Source: Nisaea sp.
GTDB taxonomy: Bacteria; Pseudomonadota; Alphaproteobacteria; Thalassobaculales; Thalassobaculaceae
Length of the DNA stretch: 64,000 nt
Reading direction: 5' to 3'
Assembly (NCBI RefSeq): GCF_017640745.1
Contig: NZ_JAEPQA010000002.1
Location: 62,001-126,000, forward strand
The position numbers were made by a program, and so were the translations under genes. The notes under the pieces are model-generated. The model ran no database searches. It saw nothing but the letters and a program-made list of their open reading frames with translations, and was not told the DNA's origin. Shown here one piece after another: positions 18,821 to 28,304 of the stretch. The number at the start of each line of letters is the position of its first letter. Position 1 is the stretch's first letter.

Positions 18821-20485
18821 TTAGTGGTCGGCGGCTTTCAGCACCCGGCCCTGCTTTGCCTGTTCGGCCCGGTCTGCCAGCAGCTTGTCGAGCCAGTCCG
18901 GATCCATTTCCGGCACGGAGGAGAGCAGCAGGTCGGTGTAGTCGTGGTGCGGCGGCTTGAACATTTCCGTCTTCGGCCCGTGCTCGACAACCTTGCCCTG
19001 ATACATGACCACCACCTCGTCGGCGATCGCCCGCACCGTGGCGAGGTCGTGGGTGATGAACATGTAGGAGAGGCCGAGATCGTCCTGCAGGCGCTGCAGC
19101 AGCTTCAGGATGTCTTCCGCGACCAACTGGTCGAGCGCGGAGGTCACCTCGTCGCAGATGATGAGCTGCGGCTCGGCGGCGAGCGCCCGGGCGATGCAGA
19201 TGCGCTGCTTCTGCCCGCCCGAGAGTTCCGTCGTCAAACGGTCGATATAGTCATCGGGATCGAGCTCGATCATGGTCAGAAGTTCGCGCACCCGGTCCTC
19301 GAGCTGTTTGCCCGTGAGGCCGAGATAGAAACTGACCGGGCGGCCGATCACGTCGCGGATGCGCTGGCGCGGGTTCAGTGCCGTGTCGGGCATCTGGTAG
19401 ATCATCTGCATGCGGCGGAGCTGGTCCTTGCCGCGCTGCTTGTAGCTGAGCGGCATCTCCTCGCCGTCGTAGCTCACGGCCCCGCTCTTCGCGGGCAGCA
19501 GTCCGGTGATGACCCGGGCGAGCGTGCTCTTGCCCGAGCCGGACTCGCCGACGATCGCAACGGTGCGCTTGCGATGGATATCGACCGAGACACCATGCAA
19601 CACCGGCACGTCGCCATAGGCGGCGGTCACGTTGTCGACCTTGAGCAGCGGGGCCTCCCCGGCCGGTATGGGATGTTCCGGGCGCCGGAAGCTGCGCACC
19701 GAGAGCAGGTCGCGCGTGTAGTCTTCCTTGGGCGCCGCCAGCATGGCGCGGGTCTCGCCTTCCTCGACCAGGTTGCCGTGGCGCAGAACCATGATCCGGT
19801 CGGCCATCTGGGCCACCACGGCAAGGTCGTGGGTAATATAGATCGCCGCCGTGTCGAAGGCCTCGACCGCGTCGCGGATCGCCGCCAGAACCTCGATCTG
19901 GGTGGTGACGTCGAGCGCCGTGGTCGGCTCGTCGAAGATGATCAGGTCCGGCTTGCAGGACATCGCCATCGCGGTCATTGCGCGTTGCAGCTGACCGCCG
20001 GAAACCTGGTGCGGGTAGCGCAGGCCGATGCCGTCCGGATCCGGGAGCTGCAGGCGGGCGAAGAGGGCCTTCGCCTCCTCCTCGGACTGCGCCCTGCTGC
20101 TGAGCCCGTGCTGGACCGGCGCTTCGGTGAACTGGTCGATCAGCCGGTGCGCCGGGTTGAAGGCCGCCGCCGCGCTCTGCGCCACATAGGCGATGCGAGC
20201 GCCCCAGATCTTGCGCTTCTCGTCCTCTCCGGCTTTGGCGAGATCGGTGCCGTCGAACAGGATCTCTCCACCGGTGATGCGGCAGCCGTCGCGGGCGAAG
20301 CCCATGGCAGCGAGGCCGATGGTGGATTTGCCGGCCCCGGACTCGCCGATCAGGCCGAGCACCTCTCCCTTGTGGAGGTCGAGATCGACGCCGTGCACGA
20401 TCTCGGTCCAGTGGTCGCCGCTCTGGCCCTCGATGCGCAGCCCGCGGATGCGGACGAGGATGTCCTTGTCGTTGTGCTCGCTCAT
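18821..20485 (-). CDS. Peptide ABC transporter, fused double ATPase
   Basis: 554-aa cytoplasmic ATPase with two complete nucleotide-binding domains (DppD-DppF fusion). Domain one: Walker A GESGAGKST at 47-55, signature VSGGQLQRAM, Walker B LIIFDEPTTALDV. Domain two: Walker A GESGSGKST, signature LSGGQKQRI, Walker B LIICDEVTSALD. The second Walker B continues EVTSALD where EPTSALD is usual. Its start overlaps the upstream permease stop by 4 bp, showing translational coupling. It powers the DppBC-like permeases at 20482-22279. Confidence 0.95.
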   Translation of the reverse strand: MSEHNDKDILVRIRGLRIEGQSGDHWTEIVHGVDLDLHKGEVLGLIGESGAGKSTIGLAAMGFARDGCRITGGEILFDGTDLAKAGEDEKRKIWGARIAYVAQSAAAAFNPAHRLIDQFTEAPVQHGLSSRAQSEEEAKALFARLQLPDPDGIGLRYPHQVSGGQLQRAMTAMAMSCKPDLIIFDEPTTALDVTTQIEVLAAIRDAVEAFDTAAIYITHDLAVVAQMADRIMVLRHGNLVEEGETRAMLAAPKEDYTRDLLSVRSFRRPEHPIPAGEAPLLKVDNVTAAYGDVPVLHGVSVDIHRKRTVAIVGESGSGKSTLARVITGLLPAKSGAVSYDGEEMPLSYKQRGKDQLRRMQMIYQMPDTALNPRQRIRDVIGRPVSFYLGLTGKQLEDRVRELLTMIELDPDDYIDRLTTELSGGQKQRICIARALAAEPQLIICDEVTSALDQLVAEDILKLLQRLQDDLGLSYMFITHDLATVRAIADEVVVMYQGKVVEHGPKTEMFKPPHHDYTDLLLSSVPEMDPDWLDKLLADRAEQAKQGRVLKAADH

Positions 20486-21309
20486 TCCTTCAATCCGCTT
20501 GCCTTGTGGAGGAACCAGTCGACGACGAAATTGACCGCGACCGTCAGCAGCGCGATGGCGGCTGCCGGCATCAGCGGCGTGATGTCTCCGAAGGTGATCA
20601 GGGTCGCGTTGTCACGGACCATGGAGCCCCAGTCGGCGGTCGGCGGCTGGATGCCGAGGCCGAGGAAGCTGAGGGCGCTGATGAAGAGGAAGACGAAGCA
20701 GAAGCGCAGGCCGAATTCCGCCACAAGCGGCGGCAGGGCGTTCGGCAGCACCTCGCGCGTCATGATCCACCAGAGGCCCTCGCCGCGGAGGCGCGCGGCC
20801 TCGACATAATCCATCACCACGATCCCCATGGCGACGGCGCGGGCGAGCCGGAAGACCCGGGTCGATTCCAGCACCGCGATGACCAGCACCATGTTGGTGA
20901 TCGAGGTGCCGACGATGGTCAGGACCAGAAGGCCGAAGATCAGCGCCGGGATCGCCATCAGAACGTCGACGATGCGGGAGAGCAACTGGTCGACCCAGCC
21001 CGAGATCGTCGCCGCGAGGAAGCCGGTGACGGAGCCGAGAAGGAAGGCGAGCGCGGTCGTGAGGAACGCGATGCCGATCGTGTTCCGCGCGCCGTAAATC
21101 AGCCGGGTGAGCATGTCCCGGCCGAGGCTGTCCGTGCCGAGCACGAAGCCTTCGCCCCAAGGTTCGAACTCCGCCCCGACGATTTCGGTTTCGCCGTACG
21201 GCGTGAGGACCGGGGCGAAGATCGCGATGAAGCTGTAGGCGAAGATGATAAAGAGCCCGAACAGCGCCGTCGGCGGCGCGCTCCGAAGCAGTCTGAGAGT
21301 GGCGTCCAT
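20482..21309 (-). CDS. Peptide ABC transporter permease, DppC type
   Basis: 275-aa inner-membrane permease with about six helices, including an N-terminal helix and the short periplasmic segment typical of OppC/DppC (FVLGTDSLGRDMLTRLIYGA). The cytoplasmic EAA loop is EAARLRGEGLWWIMTREVLP. The C-terminal signature LSFLGLGIQPPTADWGSM is diagnostic of DppC. It forms a heterodimer with the DppB-type permease 13 bp upstream. Confidence 0.94.
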   Translation of the reverse strand: MDATLRLLRSAPPTALFGLFIIFAYSFIAIFAPVLTPYGETEIVGAEFEPWGEGFVLGTDSLGRDMLTRLIYGARNTIGIAFLTTALAFLLGSVTGFLAATISGWVDQLLSRIVDVLMAIPALIFGLLVLTIVGTSITNMVLVIAVLESTRVFRLARAVAMGIVVMDYVEAARLRGEGLWWIMTREVLPNALPPLVAEFGLRFCFVFLFISALSFLGLGIQPPTADWGSMVRDNATLITFGDITPLMPAAAIALLTVAVNFVVDWFLHKASGLKE

Positions 21310-21322
21310 GGTCTCCCCTCCC

Positions 21323-22279
21323 TCAGCGCGGATGCAGCAGACGCGGGTTTGTCAGGATCGACAGGATATCCGCGAGCAGGTTGAGAAGGACGTAGGTCCC
21401 GGCGAAGATCATGGCCGAGGCCTGCACCACGGGAAGATCCCGCTTCGAGACGCTGTCGACCATGAGCTGGCCGAGCCCCGGATAGACGAACACCACCTCG
21501 ACGACGACCACACCGACGATCAGGTAGGCGAGGTTGATCACCACCACGTTGATGATCGGCGCCAGCGCATTCGGCAAGGCGTGCTTCACGATGATCCGGG
21601 CGCGCGAGAGGCCTTTCAGGTTGGCCATCTCGATATAGGGGCTGGCCAGCAGGTTGATGATCGCGGCGCGTGTCATCCGCATCATGTGCGCGACCACGAC
21701 GAGGGTCAGCGTCAGCGCGGGCAGCAGCACCTTGTAGACCTTGTCCCAGAACGGCGTCGCGTCGCTGATATTGGCGATCGACGGGAATACGGGATAGGTC
21801 ACCGCGAGGAAGAAGATCAGGATGTAGGCGACGAAGAACTCGGGAAAGGAGATCGAGCTCAGGGTCACCACGTTCACCGCGCGATCGTAGAAGGAATAGC
21901 GGTAGAGCGCCGCGAGCACCCCGAGCGTCAGCGCCAGCGGCACCGAGATCGCGGCGGCGGTCACGGCGAGGAACAGCGTGTTGCCGAAGCGCAGGCCGAT
22001 CAGCTCGGAAATCTCGCGCTTGTTGGCGAGCGAGCGGCCCATGTCGCCCTGGAGCATGTTCCAGAGCCATTCGACATAGCGGATGTGCGCCGGCACATCG
22101 AGGCCGAGCTCGCGCCGGAAGGCGGCCACGGTTTCGGGAGTCGCGCCCTGGCCGAGGATTTCCTCGGCGATGTCGCCCGGCAGCAATTCGATGCCGAGGA
22201 AGATGATGAGCGAGACGACGAACAGCGTCAGGAAGCCCAGCGCAAAGCGCTGGGCGACCATTTTCATGATTTGTGCCAT
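21323..22279 (-). CDS. Peptide ABC transporter permease, DppB type
   Basis: 318-aa inner-membrane permease. The N terminus (RFALGFLTLFVVSLIIFLGIELLPGD) is the usual OppB/DppB helix, followed by a long periplasmic loop (VPAHIRYVEWLWNMLQGDMGRS) and an EAA loop near MANLKGLSRARIIVKHALPNA. The C terminus has VEVVFVYPGLGQLMVDSV. ATG 22279 is used; in-frame ATGs 12 and 18 bases downstream are alternatives. Confidence 0.94.
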   Translation of the reverse strand: MAQIMKMVAQRFALGFLTLFVVSLIIFLGIELLPGDIAEEILGQGATPETVAAFRRELGLDVPAHIRYVEWLWNMLQGDMGRSLANKREISELIGLRFGNTLFLAVTAAAISVPLALTLGVLAALYRYSFYDRAVNVVTLSSISFPEFFVAYILIFFLAVTYPVFPSIANISDATPFWDKVYKVLLPALTLTLVVVAHMMRMTRAAIINLLASPYIEMANLKGLSRARIIVKHALPNALAPIINVVVINLAYLIVGVVVVEVVFVYPGLGQLMVDSVSKRDLPVVQASAMIFAGTYVLLNLLADILSILTNPRLLHPR

Positions 22280-22306
22280 GGAACTCTGTTCCGGAACGTC
22301 GCGGGT

Positions 22307-23890
22307 TTACGCGAAGGACCAGCGTTCCGCGAACTTGGCGCCGTCGAGCTCCCAGTTCCCCGCCATCTGCTCCGACGGCAGGATCTTGTCCGAGGCCGCG
22401 AACACGTAGTTCGCGAACATCGGGACGACGACACCGCCCTCGTTGCTGACGATTTCCTGCATCTCGTAATACATCGTCCGGCGCTTGTCGCTGTCGAGCT
22501 CGGCGCGGGCCGCGAGAAGCAGCTCGTTAAACCGGTCGTGCTTCCAGAACGTGTCGTTCCAGTCCGCACCGGCGGCATAGGCGGTCGTGAACATCCAGTC
22601 CTCGGTCGGACGGCCGCCCCAATAGCAGGCGCCCCAGCCCTTCTTCATCCAGACGTTCGACCAATAGCCGTCGTTCGGCTCGCGCACGACCTCGATATTG
22701 ATACCGGCCTTGGCCGCGTGTTCCTTGTAGAGCACCGCCGCGTCGACCGCGCCCGGGAAGGCCGCGTCGGCAGCCGAGAGCTGGATCACGGTGCCGTCCA
22801 TGCCGGCCTTCTTGAAGTGGAACTTCGCCTTGTCCGGATCGTAGCTGCGCTGCGCCAGACCGTCGGCATGATACTGGTTGGTCGGGCTGATCGGATGGTC
22901 GTTGCCGACCACACCGTGGCCGCGCAGGATCTTCTTCACCAGCTCGTCACGGTCGAGCGCGTATTTCAGCGCGAGACGCAGCTCGTTGTTGTCGAACGGC
23001 GCCGTGTCCGTGCGCATCGGGAAGGTGTAGTGCTTGTAGCCCACCGTCTCCATGACGTTGATGCCGGGCTTGCGCTTCAGCAGATGCACGGTCTTCAGGT
23101 CTGCACGGTCCATCATGTCGATCTCGCCGGTGGTCAGCGCGTTCTGGCGCGCCGCAAGGTCGATGATGGTGATCATTTCGACCTGATCGAAATGGCCCCG
23201 GTCGGACTTGAAGTAGTTCTTGTTCTTGTTCGCCATGAAGCGGACGCCCGGCTCGTAGTTCTCAAGCACGTAGCCGCCGGTGCCGATGCCTTCGGTCGGA
23301 TCGATCTTGCCGTCCTTCGAGGGCTTGATGGCGATGTGGTAGTCGCTGATGACATACGGGAAATCGGCATTGCCGGATTCCAGCTCGATCACGACCTCAT
23401 GCTTGCCGTCGGCCTTGATGGAGGTCACCTGCTTCAGCAGGGACTTGGCCGGCGATTTCGTGTCTTCGCCCATGTGGTACTGGATGGAGGCGATGACGTC
23501 TTCCGCCTCGAGGCTCTTGCCGTTGTGGAACTCGACGCCCTTGCGCAGCTTGAAGCTCCAGGTCTTGGCGTCCGGGGAGGCTTCCCAGCTCTCGGCCAGT
23601 TCAGGCTTCACGCCGCCCGTGTGGTCGACTTCGCCGAGATGGTTGAAAAGCGTGTAGTCCATCGAGAGGGAAAAGCCGTTCTCCCAGGTCGCGGGGTCGA
23701 GGGAGTCGGTGGTCGAACCGTGGCCGATGCCGGCGCGCAGGTGACCGCCCTTCTTGGCGGCGTAGGCTTTCCGGCCCATCAGGGCAGACGTGGACGCAGC
23801 CGTGATGCCGAGCGCGGCCGTGCCGCCGAGAAAACCACGGCGGGAAACGTCGCCGGACAGCGGCGCTGTCAGCTTTTTGTTGGATGTCAT
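22307..23890 (-). CDS. Peptide/nickel-type ABC transporter substrate-binding protein
   Basis: Periplasmic SBP_bac_5 (family 5) receptor that captures the substrate for the operon's ABC transporter. ATG 23890 is preceded by AGGAGGCT and gives a 527-aa product with a twin-arginine signal (SRRGFLGGTAALGITAA), so it is likely exported folded by Tat. The family signature near the N terminus reads DSLDPATWENG, and WSFKLRKGVEFHNGKSLEAEDV is characteristic. It is the first gene of a five-gene operon (binding protein, two permeases, fused ATPase, hydrolase). The specificity is not readable. Confidence 0.94.
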   Translation of the reverse strand: MTSNKKLTAPLSGDVSRRGFLGGTAALGITAASTSALMGRKAYAAKKGGHLRAGIGHGSTTDSLDPATWENGFSLSMDYTLFNHLGEVDHTGGVKPELAESWEASPDAKTWSFKLRKGVEFHNGKSLEAEDVIASIQYHMGEDTKSPAKSLLKQVTSIKADGKHEVVIELESGNADFPYVISDYHIAIKPSKDGKIDPTEGIGTGGYVLENYEPGVRFMANKNKNYFKSDRGHFDQVEMITIIDLAARQNALTTGEIDMMDRADLKTVHLLKRKPGINVMETVGYKHYTFPMRTDTAPFDNNELRLALKYALDRDELVKKILRGHGVVGNDHPISPTNQYHADGLAQRSYDPDKAKFHFKKAGMDGTVIQLSAADAAFPGAVDAAVLYKEHAAKAGINIEVVREPNDGYWSNVWMKKGWGACYWGGRPTEDWMFTTAYAAGADWNDTFWKHDRFNELLLAARAELDSDKRRTMYYEMQEIVSNEGGVVVPMFANYVFAASDKILPSEQMAGNWELDGAKFAERWSFA

Positions 23891-23918
23891 GAGAGCCTCC
23901 TGTTTGCTCACTTTTTGA

Positions 23919-23953
23919 GGCGCCATGCATTTTTGATTGCTTTGTTTGGCGCC
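23919..23953 (-). repeat. Inverted repeat in the leader of the binding-protein gene
   Basis: GGCGCCA (23919-23925) and TGGCGCC (23947-23953) are 7-bp arms around a 21-base T-rich spacer, 29-63 bp upstream of the binding-protein ATG. It lies in the 242-bp gap between divergent genes. It could be an operator or a leader hairpin. Confidence 0.3.
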
Positions 23954-24132
23954 GATTGGGTCGCGAACCGACCGCATATTCGACGGCTCAATAGTACGGG
24001 AAGTCGGATTTAAATCAACAATGTCGCTTGTGGTTTCGCGCGTGGCGCGAGAAAGGCCGGAAGTTCAATTCGATGGCGGCCCGGCCCCGGCCTGTTGTAA
24101 GGAAGGGCCCGGAATCGCTCGGAAGGGATCGC

Positions 24133-25950
24133 ATGTCGCGCAAATCGGACCGCACGAAAGTCAGCCTGACGGACGAGGCCTCGCTCTCGCTTATGAAGCG
24201 AGTGGTGCGGGAGCTGGTCCGGCCTTATATGGGCCGGCTATTCCTCGCGCTGATCTGCATGGTCCTCGTCGCCGGGGCGACCGCGGCCTCCGCCTGGCTG
24301 ATGGATCCGATGGTGAACAAGATCTTCATCGAGAAGGATCTGTCGGTGCTGTGGCTGGTCGCCGGGGCGGTGATCGCCACCTTCTTCGTGAAGAGCGTGG
24401 CGACCTATGCCCAGGAAGTGCTGGTCGGCTATGTCGGCCAGCGGGTCGTTGCCGATACCCAGGCGCGTCTCTACCGGCACCTGATCAATCTCGATCTCGG
24501 GCTCTTCCAGGACCGGCACAGCGGTACGCTGATCTCGCACTTCACCTTTGATATCAACACCATGCGCAACGCCGTGGCGAACGCGCTGGTCGGCCTCGGG
24601 CGGGACAGTCTCTCGGTGATCTTCTTGGTCGGGGTGATGTTCTATCAGGAGTGGCTGCTTGCCTGCATAACCTTCGTCGTGGCGCCGCTCTCGGCCTATC
24701 CGATCCGCCAGCTCGGCAAGCGCATGCGCCGGGTCTCGGCGGAGACGCAGGAGGAGATGGGTTCGATGACCACCCTGCTGACGCAGGGTTTCCAGGGCAT
24801 CCGGATGATCAAGTCCTACGGTCTCGAGACCCATCAGGCCGGCCGGATCCAGCAGCTCGTCGAGCGCCTCTTCAAGCTGAACTACCGGGGTATACGGGTG
24901 AAGGCGGCGCCGCAGCCGATCATCGACTTTCTCGGTGGCGTCGCGGTCGCCGCGGTCATTCTCTATGGCGGCGCGCGGGTGATCGAGGGACACACCTCAC
25001 CGGGCGCATTCTTCTCCTTCATCGCCGCGACGCTGATGGCCTATCAGCCGCTGCGCGCCCTCGGCAAGATCAACACCAACCTGCAGGAAGGCCTCGCGGC
25101 GGCACAGCGCGTCTTTGCGCTGCTCGACCGTGAGTCCTCGATCCGCAACGCGCCGGACGCGAAGCCGTTGCCGCGCATGGCGGGTTCGGTCGTGTTCGAC
25201 GATGTCCGGTTTTCCTATGAGGTCGGCGTGGATGCGGAGCGGGACATTGCGCTGAGGGGCGTAAGCTTCGAGGCGCCGTCGGGCAAGGTCACCGCTTTGG
25301 TCGGGCCGTCCGGCGCCGGCAAGAGCACGGTGTTCTCGATGATCCCGCGGTTCTACGATCCGGCGGGCGGAACGGTGCGCGTGAACGGCGAGGATATTCG
25401 GACCGTCACCCTGGAGAGCCTCCGGGAGTCGCTGGCGATCGTCAGCCAGGACGTGGTCCTCTTCGACGACAGCGTGATCAATAACATCCGGTTCGGCCGG
25501 CTCGACGCCAGCGACGAGGAAGTCCGTGCGGCCGCACGGGCGGCGGCGGCGGATGAGTTCATCTCGGCGATGCCGAACGGCTACGAGACGGTGATCGGCG
25601 AGCAGGGCACGAAGCTCTCCGGCGGTCAGCGCCAGCGCCTCGCGATCGCCCGGGCGATCCTTAAGGACGCGCCGATCCTGCTGCTCGACGAGGCGACCAG
25701 CGCGCTCGACACAGAGTCCGAGCGGCAGATCCAGACGGCGCTGAACGAGCTGATGAAGGGCCGTACGACGCTGGTCATCGCGCACCGTCTCTCGACGATC
25801 CAGCATGCCGACGTCATTCACGTCTTTGACGCTGGCAAGGTGGTCGAAAGCGGCGACCATGCGGCCCTGCTCGCCAGGGGCGGGCTCTATGCCCATCTGC
25901 ACGGTTTGCAGTTCGGCCCGGCGGACCAGGCGGCAAGGGCCGGGGAATAG
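24133..25950 (+). CDS. MsbA-like ABC exporter (fused membrane and ATPase domains)
   Basis: 605-aa half-transporter with about six helices (residues 30-330) followed by an ATPase domain: Walker A GPSGAGKST, signature LSGGQRQRLAIARA, Walker B ILLLDEATSALD, switch His in VIAHRLSTI. ATG 24133 is chosen because GGAAGGGA lies just upstream and the longer frame starts in the divergent promoter region. Its convergent neighbour is a lipid A acyltransferase, which favours lipid A/core flippase (MsbA) activity, but multidrug export is possible. Confidence 0.9.
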   Translation: MSRKSDRTKVSLTDEASLSLMKRVVRELVRPYMGRLFLALICMVLVAGATAASAWLMDPMVNKIFIEKDLSVLWLVAGAVIATFFVKSVATYAQEVLVGYVGQRVVADTQARLYRHLINLDLGLFQDRHSGTLISHFTFDINTMRNAVANALVGLGRDSLSVIFLVGVMFYQEWLLACITFVVAPLSAYPIRQLGKRMRRVSAETQEEMGSMTTLLTQGFQGIRMIKSYGLETHQAGRIQQLVERLFKLNYRGIRVKAAPQPIIDFLGGVAVAAVILYGGARVIEGHTSPGAFFSFIAATLMAYQPLRALGKINTNLQEGLAAAQRVFALLDRESSIRNAPDAKPLPRMAGSVVFDDVRFSYEVGVDAERDIALRGVSFEAPSGKVTALVGPSGAGKSTVFSMIPRFYDPAGGTVRVNGEDIRTVTLESLRESLAIVSQDVVLFDDSVINNIRFGRLDASDEEVRAAARAAAADEFISAMPNGYETVIGEQGTKLSGGQRQRLAIARAILKDAPILLLDEATSALDTESERQIQTALNELMKGRTTLVIAHRLSTIQHADVIHVFDAGKVVESGDHAALLARGGLYAHLHGLQFGPADQAARAGE

Positions 25951-25960
25951 AAGGAACGTG

Positions 25961-26845
25961 TCAGTCCGGCCAGCGCTTGTGGACCCAGAACCATTCCGAC
26001 GGACGTTCGCGCACCCAGTCCTCGATCAGTGACGTCGCGGCCTGCGTCAGGCTCCTGACGTCTTCCGCATGGTCTCCGCTGTCGGGTTTCTCCATCGGCG
26101 GCAGCACGGTCAGCCGGAAATGCGCGCCGCCGAGCCGTTCGATCCGGGTCGGGACGACGTCGCAGCCGAGCTTGAGGGCGAATTCGGCGAAAGCGCTGGG
26201 TGTCATCGCCTCGCGGCCGAAAAAAGAAACAGGGATCCCCTCGCGCAGTTTCTGGTCGATCAGCATTGCGACCGGCCGGTCCTGTCTCAGAACCCGAAGC
26301 AGCTCGCGTCCGGCGGAAGGCCCCTTGGCGATCAGGCTCATTTGCGGATGCGTCAGCCGGTCCTCGAACACGGAAGCGAGATAGGGATTGTTCGGGCGGC
26401 GATAGACGGAACTCAGATAGACGCCATGAAGGGCGCCGACGATCGGCATGATTTCCCAATTGGCGAGATGCGCGGAGACGAAGATCGCCGGCCGCGGTTT
26501 GGCGGCAAGTGCCTCGATGAAGCCGGTGCCGAGCAGTTCGACGCGCCGGCCGGCCTCGCGCCCGATCCTTTCGTGATGAGGATATTCGCCGGCCGTCCGT
26601 CCGAGATTGTCCCACATGCCCGAGAGGATCCGGCCGATCCCGGCGCTGTCTTTCTCCGGGAAGGCAAGTTCGAGATTGCGGCGCGCAACCTTGTGTGCGG
26701 GCAGCATGGGGCCGACACAGCGCATGACGGCGCCTCCGAGCCAGGACGAAAAGTCGAGAGGCAGTTGGCGCAGCAGGACGAGCAGGCCGCGAACGAGCCA
26801 GGCTTCGAGCCGGAACCTCAGTTTTTTCAAAGGATGAACGGTCAC
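25961..26845 (-). CDS. Lipid A acyltransferase (LpxL/HtrB family)
   Basis: 294-aa inner-membrane-associated lysophospholipid acyltransferase that adds a secondary acyl chain to lipid A. The catalytic motif is His126 and Glu131 in HLANWE, preceded by IFVSA. The family pattern RPNNPYLASVFEDR and the C-terminal SEWFWVHKRWPD are typical. A hydrophobic N-terminal helix (WLVRGLLVLLRQLPLDF) anchors it. It ends 10 bp from the convergent MsbA-like gene. Acyl specificity (laurate or other) cannot be inferred. Confidence 0.92.
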   Translation of the reverse strand: MTVHPLKKLRFRLEAWLVRGLLVLLRQLPLDFSSWLGGAVMRCVGPMLPAHKVARRNLELAFPEKDSAGIGRILSGMWDNLGRTAGEYPHHERIGREAGRRVELLGTGFIEALAAKPRPAIFVSAHLANWEIMPIVGALHGVYLSSVYRRPNNPYLASVFEDRLTHPQMSLIAKGPSAGRELLRVLRQDRPVAMLIDQKLREGIPVSFFGREAMTPSAFAEFALKLGCDVVPTRIERLGGAHFRLTVLPPMEKPDSGDHAEDVRSLTQAATSLIEDWVRERPSEWFWVHKRWPD

Positions 26846-26945
26846 GCAGCCCTAGTAGCGCATGGCCGGGCGCCGTGCCAGTGGATTTGACCACGTTCCC
26901 TGCCGGAACCGGAGGCCGCCGGGCAGCCTCCGGTCGAGGCGGAGG

Positions 26946-27512
26946 TTATTCGGCGGCTTCGGCCGGAATGTCGACGATCTCGCCGCGGCCCGGGTAGTCC
27001 TTCGCGATCACGAAATCGAGGGCTTTCAGGATCGCGCCGAAATCCGGCCGTGCGAACGGCATGGTCTGCACCGTGGCGAAATAGAGCTCGCCATTCGGCC
27101 GGACCAGGAACAGGCCGGGTTCGACGAACAGGCTCGGTTCCTCGATGCCGACCGAGGTCTTGCCGCGGCCGGAGGAGATATAGAGCCCCCATTCGCGCGC
27201 CTTCCGGAGCGTCAGGCCGTAGCCCATGGTCAGGTTTTCGAGCTTCCAGTCTTCCCTGGCCTGCTTGGCGCGCGCCTCGTCGTCGCTCGAGAGAACGATC
27301 ACCTCGACGCCGCGTTCCCTGAAGTCGGCGAGCTTGCGGTCGAGATCCTTCAGGTAATTGCCGCAGATCGGGCAATGCAGGCCGCGATAGACGACGACCA
27401 TGGTGAAATTCTCAGGCTTGGAATCGGAGAGGCTCCAGGTCCCGCCGTCGAGTGTCGGGATCGACAATGCGGGAACCAGCTTGCGGGGAAAGAGGGGGGT
27501 GAGCTGCGACAT
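26946..27512 (-). CDS. Peroxiredoxin-like (AhpC/TSA) protein
   Basis: 188-aa thioredoxin-fold protein of the AhpC/TSA group, probably reducing peroxides. The active-site region VVYRGLHCPICGNYL holds Cys47 and Cys50, a CxxC pair instead of a lone peroxidatic Cys, as in the AhpC/TSA subgroup related to Prx-like2. VIVLSSDDEARAKQAREDW follows. It has no signal peptide. Its promoter carries a palindrome within the spacer, and the TetR gene lies upstream on the same strand, suggesting TetR control. Confidence 0.85.
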   Translation of the reverse strand: MSQLTPLFPRKLVPALSIPTLDGGTWSLSDSKPENFTMVVVYRGLHCPICGNYLKDLDRKLADFRERGVEVIVLSSDDEARAKQAREDWKLENLTMGYGLTLRKAREWGLYISSGRGKTSVGIEEPSLFVEPGLFLVRPNGELYFATVQTMPFARPDFGAILKALDFVIAKDYPGRGEIVDIPAEAAE

Positions 27513-27544
27513 GGGATGTTCCTTGGGGATGGGGCGTTCGGATA

Positions 27545-27572
27545 ATTATGGAACATTCATTCCAAAACACAA
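27545..27572 (-). promoter_or_regulatory. Promoter of the peroxiredoxin gene with embedded operator
   Basis: On the minus strand, -35 TTGTGT (27572-27567), a 16-base spacer and -10 CATAAT (27550-27545) lie 33-60 bases before the ATG. The palindrome TGGAA-N6-TTCCA at 27549-27564 occupies the spacer and touches the -10, where a TetR-type repressor would block polymerase. Confidence 0.5.
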
Positions 27573-27648
27573 CAAGGAGATAGCTGCGAAATCGGAACGG
27601 GTCTCGTCGGCGCGAAGGAGGTGAGGGGCTGGGCGTTCGAGGGAAGGC

Positions 27649-28263
27649 TTATTCGGCCGCTGCCGGCAGGTCCGGTTTGCGGTCTTCGAGCACGGACATG
27701 GCGCTGTCCACCACGTCGCGCAGAGTCGCGACATCGGCATCCGCGCGGGCGAGCACGCGCAATCCGTTCGTCGTCGCCGTCAGGAAGCGGGCGAGCGCCC
27801 GGATGTCCTGACCGCGGGCGATGTCGCCGGCCTGCTGCGCCCTCAGGAGGGCGCGGTAGAAGGTATCCTCGACCCGGGCGAAGCTCTTGCGCAGGGTCTC
27901 GCCGATGACGGCATCGTGCGGCGCGAGTTCGACCACGGAATTCGTGATCAGGCATCCGAGTTCGCGTCCGTCGCCGACGGAAAACTCGACCAGTCCTTCG
28001 AAATAGTCCCTGATCCCGGTCACCGGGTGCTCGGCTTCGCTGACTTTCCTCAGCCGTTCTGTGCTGACGCTGGAAATGTAGTGCTGAACGGCGGCCTGAA
28101 AGAGGCCGCGCTTGTCGCCGAAGGTGTCGTACATCGAGCCCCGGTTGATCCCGGTCGCCTCGACCAGATCCTGCACGGACGTCGCCTCGTATCCGCGGCG
28201 CCAGAATGCCCGCATCGCGTTTTCCAGGACTTCTGCCCGGTCGAACTCTTTCTGTCTTGCCAT
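27649..28263 (-). CDS. TetR/AcrR-family transcriptional regulator
   Basis: 204-aa repressor. The N-terminal helix-turn-helix lies at about 27-48 (TSVQDLVEATGINRGSMYDTF), preceded by AMRAFWRRGYEAT, and the C-terminal helical ligand domain is TetR_C-like. It is transcribed towards the peroxiredoxin gene 136 bp away. A GGAA-N6-TTCC palindrome in the peroxiredoxin promoter, with a weaker copy upstream of this gene, suggests it represses both itself and the peroxiredoxin. The inducer is unknown; an electrophile or oxidant would fit. Confidence 0.92.
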   Translation of the reverse strand: MARQKEFDRAEVLENAMRAFWRRGYEATSVQDLVEATGINRGSMYDTFGDKRGLFQAAVQHYISSVSTERLRKVSEAEHPVTGIRDYFEGLVEFSVGDGRELGCLITNSVVELAPHDAVIGETLRKSFARVEDTFYRALLRAQQAGDIARGQDIRALARFLTATTNGLRVLARADADVATLRDVVDSAMSVLEDRKPDLPAAAE

Positions 28264-28304
28264 GAGGTTAGGATGATCTCTGAGCGGGGATTGTCAAGAA
28301 TGGG

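Noticed and set aside
16783-24013. Very long open frames on the plus strand opposite the peptide transporter operon (up to about 920 codons)
   Set aside because: They lie antisense to well-recognised transporter and hydrolase genes, have Arg/Gly/Asp-rich low-complexity translations and no known domains. They are artefacts of GC-rich codon use.
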